From Cliona cf. orientalis (Eukaryota > Porifera > Demospongiae > Clionaida > Clionaidae): a stretch of DNA of 64,000 nt. The DNA lies in NCBI GenBank assembly GCA_963930775.1, contig OZ005689.1, positions 21,395,262 through 21,459,261 of the forward strand, in the 5' to 3' direction. The position numbers and the translations under genes were made by a program. Each line of letters starts with the position of its first letter. The stretch's first letter is position 1. The notes below the pieces were generated by a model, which saw only the letters and a list, made by a program, of their open reading frames with translations, did no database searches and was not told the origin of the DNA. Positions 58,441 through 64,000 of this stretch are shown here, in pieces.

Positions 58441-58452
58441 TGCACCTTAATG

Positions 58453-58902
58453 CGTACACGGAGCCCGTTGCTATGGGCGGTAATTAGAATTCTCTACCTA
58501 GATACAGCTAGATTCATCGATCTACTGTACGTTCGCTTACCTTTTTAGCTTCTTGGGCATCTAAGAACAATCGCCTGTCCTTATCAACAACGAAATTCAA
58601 CTCTTGCTCGATCTTTACGTTCATTTCGAACGGCTCCGCCCAGGTCCATTTAATTGATTTCCGGGTCACGCGTAGTATGCGGAAACGCCATACGCGTGCA
58701 TAGCAACGCCTTTAGACCGTAATTTCTCAATTATTGGGGGTGTGGCGCGATCACAAACAAAGCGCTGTATCTCCACAACGAAGCGCGCGATCGGCCTAAG
58801 ACTTGAACGCGGGTTAGCTCTATGGTAGAGCTTATCAACCATGCATCAAACTCAATTTTCTGAAAAAATCCCATACGGAGGGTTTTCCCAAATCTGGTCA
58901 CA
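58453..58902. mobile_element. TGTGACCGG MITE split by the KDZ-like element, right piece
   Basis: Resumes at CGTACACGGAGCCCGTTG and ends TCTGGTCACA followed by TA. With 52552-52784 it makes one copy of about 670 bp. On the minus strand its short ATG exon is preserved and ends AAAAAGGTAAGC. Confidence 0.85.
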
Positions 58903-58908
58903 TATTTA

Positions 58909-61900
58909 GGCCACTACAATAAGATTCATTGTTTCCCATTTCATCAGGGTGCTTGTGGCATGCGGGCGGGTACTCCATTATTCATTATTTCATTACCACA
59001 ACCCTCTTGAGTTGAGTGTCTATACAAACCACAAGGGCTCTCTGCAATTCCATATATGGTAGTACATACACAACTCATATGCCATAGACCAGCACACACA
59101 CACACACAAAGAGAGTACAGTACAGACATGTCACAAACCTATATGTGAAGTGATACAAAAGCAATACACAATCATATAGTATATAAAAAAGCACTATTAA
59201 ATTGAGAGAGAGAGAGAGAAAGTGATACAAGACATAATAGTATAAATCCAGAGGTAGTTACAACACAGACACAACTGAACTGAAATTTCAAGATACTTGC
59301 ATGTACACACAAGAGATATCGGCTACTTCTTCAGAGGTGGTAGATGGATACAGTCTTCACATTGTGGATACTGGTCATCTGAAGTGTACGATTGTTCAGT
59401 ACCACAATAAATACAGATCGGCTCAAATCCTGCGGAATAATAAAGCTTTTCGATAGTGTCTCCGCAACAATGATCTTTGATTTCCACATTTTTGAACTGC
59501 TCACCTAGATTCATGTCTTCAAGTTTTGCTCCACAGGAATACGAATAATGGCTCAAAACTTGTTGCAGTTGACGACGCTGTTGAGCTGTAAGCTTATACT
59601 TTGAAAGCACCAGCCTCCACATATTGCACTCCTCGCACTGCACCATCAGTTGTGAATTTTTCACATGTTGAACGCTGGCATAGAATGGTAAGCTCTTTGG
59701 TTTTTTTTTTCTTGCTTTTTCCTTGAGAGAAGGACGATGCTCTTCAGTGGTATCCAATCCCAAGACCTCTGTGAAAGGGCGGTAGTGTCCCTCTTCACCG
59801 GGAATGGGGAAAGGAATATGCTTTATTTGGTCAAAAACATCTCTGGGTAAATGTACTGGCTTACAAATTTCGCACGTGTCCTTCCCACACTTAAGGATAT
59901 CAAACGTATACTGGCCCATGCGACAACAATGATGCAAAAATTCGGAAACCTTCTCGTGTTCACTGATATTTCGCTTCACATACTTTTCACCTTCTTCCAG
60001 TGTTTCATCCAGAGCAATAAGAGCTGTCCAAAATTCACTGATCTCTTGAGGTGTAGCAGAAATGAAAGTTTGGATGGGCCTTTCCTTCAATTGCAATCGA
60101 GAAAATACTCTGCATAGCAAGATCTTAACTGGTGAAAGGCTATTTTTCACAGCGTCAATGAGTTGGTCTTTTCCTTCTGCAATCCGTCTTATTTCAGTGA
60201 GAGTGTTACACTTTGCTACTTCCTTTTCATATTCGTCAGGCATCTTCTCTCTCACAAGCCCCACACACTGCAGGCCCAAATTCAATATCGACATTATCCC
60301 CTCAACTGGATTTCGCCATGAGTGGTAGGGTGCGGTTCTCCCAGCACACAGAAAATCAAGATCCAGTTTAAGAAAGAGGCAGATTAGCGATAGTTGCACA
60401 GACACATAAGTTAAACGGTGATCTGGCCCACCATCTGAGTACAAAAAAAGCACAGACTTGGAGAATGACACTGACTGTAAAACCTGGTACAGTTCACAGG
60501 CATGTCTAAAAGGGGAAGATGGCTCAAAAGCTGTATCCTTTAGTGAGACATACACCTGACCACGATACCAGGAACCTGATATATCATCTGGTATGTCATT
60601 AATCAAAATTACTGAGGGTACTAAACCAAAATTGGTAAAATCATGGTCAGCAACGGAAAAAAATTCGTTGGAACGTACCGGAACACGTCTACCCCTCTCT
60701 GCTGCAGCTACAGGGCTACCAGGCTCCCCAACCTTAAGCTTATGTTTGTCGTCCAGACAAACAAATGCACAGTAATCACGTAACATAAGCACATACTCAC
60801 GCATGTAGCGGAATATTGCTGCTGCATAGTGAGCATCAACGTGAGAGTGTCTCCACTGCCGCTGCTGGATCATGAATTTCATTCTGAATCGACCAGTGTA
60901 GTGAATGGAAGATTTGGCAGCTGGTGTTTTCGGCCAAAACTGAAGCCTTGTCCACTCGATACTCGGTATCTGAGTTCCAGTAGGGCAGCGGGACTTCACC
61001 TGCTCAACAAGGTCGCGAATAGAGATGGCACGAGCAAGGTGTGTAATCTGGCCATGTCGCCTATCATCAACAGCAGCACCAATATCTTCGCTCAAAAACT
61101 TTTCACACTCTTCCCAAAATGTGTTGAACTTTGTGGCTTGTCCAGTGTTGAGTGTTCGCAAATCTTGTAGGACACTAGGATCTTCCATATCAATGATCTG
61201 TTTGATCCTCTCATCAACTGTTGCCTGCTCTGTGGAAGAGGCTGCTGCCTGATCACCAGTGAGCTCTCGATAGAAGTAGCGAAGAGCAAAAGGCTTAGTA
61301 GCTGGAGAAATCCTACCAAACTTTTCGTACATTGCAGAACGCATAGCACGTGTGTGATAATGTGGAATCTGTGATCGAATTCTTTCAATTACTGACTGGC
61401 TTTGCTCAAAACTCGAGGCCACATCAGCACCACTTGGAACCTTCCAAAGGAAGTGCAAATTTCCTAGATTACTCCCTGGAGAGTAAACGAGAAGAATACA
61501 GGGAAATCGAAGGCCACAAGTGGTCATGATCTCCACAGTGCGAAGTTTCTTCAGCGGATCTGACGGTAGCATGTCGGTTATAGCAATATACTCGAAGTTG
61601 CTCTGAGAATACAAAGATTCTTCAATAGCGTTTAAGGATGTCGGTGTCAAGGTGCTTGTAGACGGTGAAATATAATTCAGGCGAAGGTGTGTCGACAGCT
61701 CTCTGACAGGTGCAGGAGAAGCATGATGCAATTTCATACTTTTATTTTTTTTGGTGAGGTATTCCACGTACCCAGTCAGTGACTGAGCAAGACTCGCAAC
61801 ATCCTGCTTAAAATCACGCCAGCCTTCTCTTTCCCACAGATTAGCTTGCAGCAGAGTCAATAGTTCACTTGCCTGTATGTGTGTGCATGTTAGAGAGCAT

Positions 61901-62774
61901 GAATAAAACAGAGCCCACCAATCATGAAGTGTGTATGAATGACTACAGTAGAAACCGAGTTCACTTGCCTGGTCATGCAAGAAGTCACCAGAAAGATTTC
62001 TGAGCTCACGCTTTCTGTGCTTTGTCTTTTGGGGGCAATTGTAGCCACTGAATGACTCAAAAGCAGTGGGCAGTGATGTGGAACGTTGAGAAAATGCTTT
62101 ATGATGCCCATCAACATGCCAGAGGGTATCACGTAGTGCCCTCACAAGCCGTGCACCAAAAGATTGGATCTCGTCATGCCTCAATTTCAACTGTTTCGAT
62201 TGCATAAGCTGTAGTATGTCATTGTAAAGTCTGTCCCTCTTATTCTTTTCAGGAATAGAGTCGGGTAAATCTTTTCCAATAGACTGTAGCGCTTGTTGAG
62301 ACGCCATAAGAACTTCAAACGCATTTCTCGTGGCAGTCGGTATCTCCTCTTCTTCATTTACACGTACAGCATACTTCACAAACCTACCAAAGCTCTCCAC
62401 AACAGGTACAACTGGCAGGTCCAAATCAACTCCGTCCACTTTCTCCTTGGAGGTCCCCACTTCTGCTCGTACAAGTTCGTAGTACATCGCGCTAGAAGTT
62501 GTTGGAATGTGAGGGAGAATCGAAGCAGTGAAAAAATCTCGAAAGGAGAGGTGTTCGTCGCTTTCACTCTTAATATTCCACGGAAGAAGCGTTTTCTTGG
62601 ACGTCAAGCAAGTAACACACACATTGATCAGCACCACCATATTGCATTCTTGACACACGAGGCGCCTGTGAGGGGTCACGTGATCGCAATAATGAAAATA
62701 ATGAATAAAATCGTGCGGTGCCTAAAATCGATGCGGGCGGGAAATGGGAAACAATGAATCAAATTGTAGTGGCC
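58909..62774 (-). mobile_element. 3.87-kb DDE transposon with TTA target duplication
   Basis: Terminal inverted repeats of about 35 bp beginning GGCCACTACAAT and including GATTCATTGTTTCCCATTTC. The 3-bp repeat TTA flanks both ends (58906-58908 and 62775-62777). A single long minus-strand frame fills it. The close match of the two ends (about two mismatches) and the intact frame suggest a young insertion. I cannot assign it to a named superfamily; a TTA duplication occurs in Harbinger elements, but this protein does not look like Harbinger. Confidence 0.85.
59323..62640 (-). CDS. Putative DDE transposase with multiple zinc-binding clusters, about 1,105 residues
   Basis: Uninterrupted frame with first in-frame ATG at 62640. 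The frame is open upstream to 62721 without ATG, and that stretch would add CQEC before CVTC, so an earlier non-ATG or spliced start is possible. Numbering from codon GTG at 62679: C9-C12 and C21-C24 form a small finger. The candidate catalytic core has VCLDDKHKLKVGEPGSPV (D643/D644), FLYSDGGPDHR (D749, D753) and WRNPVEGIMSILN (E793), with about 100 and 40 residues between. C-terminal Cys/His clusters follow: HHCCR (916-920), CGKDTCEIC (931-939), CEECNMW (1015-1021), then CIYCG and CEDC near 1089-1110. Similar large proteins occur in cnidarian and sponge genomes without a name I know. Role as the element's transposase is inferred from TIRs and DDE spacing. Confidence 0.7.
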   Translation of the reverse strand: MVVLINVCVTCLTSKKTLLPWNIKSESDEHLSFRDFFTASILPHIPTTSSAMYYELVRAEVGTSKEKVDGVDLDLPVVPVVESFGRFVKYAVRVNEEEEIPTATRNAFEVLMASQQALQSIGKDLPDSIPEKNKRDRLYNDILQLMQSKQLKLRHDEIQSFGARLVRALRDTLWHVDGHHKAFSQRSTSLPTAFESFSGYNCPQKTKHRKRELRNLSGDFLHDQASELGFYCSHSYTLHDWWALFYSCSLTCTHIQASELLTLLQANLWEREGWRDFKQDVASLAQSLTGYVEYLTKKNKSMKLHHASPAPVRELSTHLRLNYISPSTSTLTPTSLNAIEESLYSQSNFEYIAITDMLPSDPLKKLRTVEIMTTCGLRFPCILLVYSPGSNLGNLHFLWKVPSGADVASSFEQSQSVIERIRSQIPHYHTRAMRSAMYEKFGRISPATKPFALRYFYRELTGDQAAASSTEQATVDERIKQIIDMEDPSVLQDLRTLNTGQATKFNTFWEECEKFLSEDIGAAVDDRRHGQITHLARAISIRDLVEQVKSRCPTGTQIPSIEWTRLQFWPKTPAAKSSIHYTGRFRMKFMIQQRQWRHSHVDAHYAAAIFRYMREYVLMLRDYCAFVCLDDKHKLKVGEPGSPVAAAERGRRVPVRSNEFFSVADHDFTNFGLVPSVILINDIPDDISGSWYRGQVYVSLKDTAFEPSSPFRHACELYQVLQSVSFSKSVLFLYSDGGPDHRLTYVSVQLSLICLFLKLDLDFLCAGRTAPYHSWRNPVEGIMSILNLGLQCVGLVREKMPDEYEKEVAKCNTLTEIRRIAEGKDQLIDAVKNSLSPVKILLCRVFSRLQLKERPIQTFISATPQEISEFWTALIALDETLEEGEKYVKRNISEHEKVSEFLHHCCRMGQYTFDILKCGKDTCEICKPVHLPRDVFDQIKHIPFPIPGEEGHYRPFTEVLGLDTTEEHRPSLKEKARKKKPKSLPFYASVQHVKNSQLMVQCEECNMWRLVLSKYKLTAQQRRQLQQVLSHYSYSCGAKLEDMNLGEQFKNVEIKDHCCGDTIEKLYYSAGFEPICIYCGTEQSYTSDDQYPQCEDCIHLPPLKK

Positions 62775-62777
62775 TTA

Positions 62778-63075
62778 GTAGTCTACATTTGCCATGACCA
62801 TCATGAGTCCAAGTAGCTATCTAGCTGTACCTGTAGCCAGGCCCTGAGGGGATGATAAGCCTCCATGCAGTCACCTTCATGCTCAGGGATGTGGGGTCTG
62901 CCAGTGATGTTAATCATGGATCTGAGCCTTGCCAGAGTGGTACAGCTCTCACCATTCTAGTTTTATGCCTTTGCCTACATTGTATAGACCAGGTACGTAG
63001 CAGCAGGCGTGATGATAGACACACACACACACACAGAACGACTACCGTACCCCTCACGCATGCGCCGAGGGTTAA
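62778..63075. repeat. Dispersed repeat B, right piece of a split copy
   Basis: Reverse complement of about 20365-21055 with an internal gap. It begins GTAGTCTACATTTGCC directly after the TTA duplication and ends near CTCACGCATGCGCCGAGGGT. It completes 51718-51898. Confidence 0.8.
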
Positions 63076-63221
63076 AAATACCAATGCAAAGCTCAGTCAT
63101 AACACGGAGTGCACAGCCATCATGTATGCAAATGTATTGCTCACATGAGCAGTTTTCAATCCCATTTAGGAAGTCTATAGTATCTATGATGGTGCAGCAT
63201 ATACATGTAAATAGCCTTACC

Positions 63222-63660
63222 TGGGGTGCATTCATCAGCTCCCCATGCACAGTTTTAGTGATGGAAACGGTCATCGCAGGACTTCTGTTACTTGCTTGGT
63301 ACCAGTTATATGCTAGCACCGATCGTTGTATCTTTGGTACCAACATTACATTGACTGTGCCCACATCTCCTACCACTTGTCTGAGACCAGGAAACTGGCC
63401 ATAAAATCTTGGGGGGTTTGCAATGATGGTATAGCCGTCCAGAATCAAGGTCACAACACTAGTATCTGTTATCACATGAATGGACTCTGGGGCTATAGTT
63501 GGCATGGTGACCAAAGGTCTGGTAACCACCACTGGTGGTGGTGGAGTTGTCCCCCTCACTGGTGGTGGGTTCGGACAACATAAAACTGCGGCAAGATCTT
63601 CCCACGCAATTTCAGCCTCCCAATCTTCAGCATCTGGATTAAAAACATTCTCCATGCTTC
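63222..63660 (-). CDS. Exon of an unrecognised gene, proline-rich then globular
   Basis: Bounded by an acceptor-like ACACAAACAG at 63661 and a consensus donor CCCAG|GTAAGG at 63221, with one open frame between. It reads SMENVFNPDAEDWEAEIAWE, a short Pro-rich linker (CCPNPPPVRGTTPPPP), then a beta-looking segment (VVTLILDGYTIIANPPRFYG, VGDVGTVNVMLVPKIQRS). Possibly an extracellular or Ig-like host protein; I cannot name it. No partner exon was found, and the next stretch on this strand is repeat B and transposon. Confidence 0.45.
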
Positions 63661-63754
63661 CTGTTTGTGTGTATGACAATGTCATAATATGTTCATGTAA
63701 CTGGATCCAAGTAACTGTGTATGGGATTCTTAGTGAAAATCAACTTTGATTAGT

Positions 63755-63945
63755 ATACCGTATAGCTGGAATATTTGGCGGGGAATTAAATTTGGCGGTT
63801 GGCAGTCTATATTACAACCGCCAAATTAAAATCCGCCAAAATTTCTAACGTATGGCGATCCCGTACCGAGCCGCCAAATTTAAATCAGCCAATATTCTTG
63901 TAATAGCCAAATTTAATTCCCACCAATATTTCCGGCTATATGGTA
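63755..63945. mobile_element. Palindromic MITE with TACCGTATAGC ends
   Basis: About 191 bp. TACCGTATAGCTGGAATATT pairs with AATATTTCCGGCTATATGGTA. Inside, GGCGGGAATTAAATTTGGCGG-like blocks repeat inverted, so nearly the whole element folds back. Confidence 0.8.
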
Positions 63946-64000
63946 GTTTCCATGTAGAGGAGTCATTCATCAATCAGCAGTGAGATAAAACAGGCCACTG

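Larger units (their letters stand above)
52785..58452. mobile_element. KDZ-like DNA transposon with divergent DUF3987 gene, 5.67 kb
   Basis: The left end TTAGGTGCAGTATTGGCTTT is inverse to the right end, over about 24 bp (outer bases TTAATG on the right). The 11-bp direct repeat CGTACACGGAG flanks it (52774-52784 and 58453-58463), and removing one copy restores the host MITE. Inverted blocks of TGCTATT motifs lie inside both ends. Two genes diverge from about 55.76 kb: a KDZ-like transposase to the right and a DUF3987 protein to the left. Confidence 0.85.

Noticed and set aside
58909-62774. Assignment of the TTA-flanked element to Harbinger
   Set aside because: The 3-bp TTA duplication fits, but the protein lacks the Harbinger transposase pattern and there is no Myb-like second gene.

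Overview
The window looks like repeat-dense animal DNA, most plausibly from a sponge close to Amphimedon. That assignment is an inference from AT-rich intergenic DNA, short GT-AG introns and the mix of transposon families. There are no bacterial features: no operons, rRNA genes or CRISPR. Almost every long reading frame belongs to a transposable element. Only two short stretches, around 32.9-33.4 kb and 63.2-63.7 kb, look like exons of possible host genes, and a broken RecQ-like helicase lies at 22.3-24.0 kb.

Layout. 0-5 kb: small inverted-repeat elements (MITEs) and a 5'-truncated Penelope-like retroelement. 5.4-8.6 kb: a decayed hAT transposon with a 5-bp target duplication, sitting in a CA-rich microsatellite. 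8.7-17.6 kb: a piggyBac transposase gene split by a 7.15-kb DNA transposon (9676-16829). That transposon carries a broken DDE-type transposase, an intact-looking 83-residue coiled-coil gene on the other strand, two inverted arms of about 0.5 kb, and a nested copy of its own deletion derivative. 17.6-37 kb: mostly MITEs, dispersed repeats, tandem duplications, a tRNA-like sequence and the helicase remnant, whose exons are cut by two MITEs. 37.3-45.0 kb: a 7.7-kb EnSpm/CACTA-like element with a tnp2 transposase and a divergent BEN-domain gene between two blocks of subterminal repeats. 45-51.7 kb: MITEs, including one with two further elements nested in it. 51.9-62.8 kb: a nest of four elements inside one copy of a dispersed repeat. 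It holds two MITEs, a 5.67-kb KDZ-like transposon with a divergent DUF3987 gene, and a 3.87-kb element with one uninterrupted frame of about 1,105 codons.

How it fits together. Nesting order can be read directly from target-site duplications. The roughly 650-bp MITE family that begins TGTGACCGGATTTGGG is present in six or seven copies. It is made of the two ends of the 9676-16829 transposon joined together, so that transposon (or an intact relative) is the likely source. Five MITEs share 5-bp duplications with the hAT at 5395-8599. Two large elements place two genes head to head over a short shared promoter region, pairing a transposase-like protein with a partner (DUF3987 or BEN). The best candidates for intact or recently active elements are the KDZ-like element and the 3.87-kb DDE element.

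Limits. Everything here was read by eye. Family names rest on recognised motifs, not searches. Repeat boundaries stated with a target duplication are exact to a base or two; the others are approximate.
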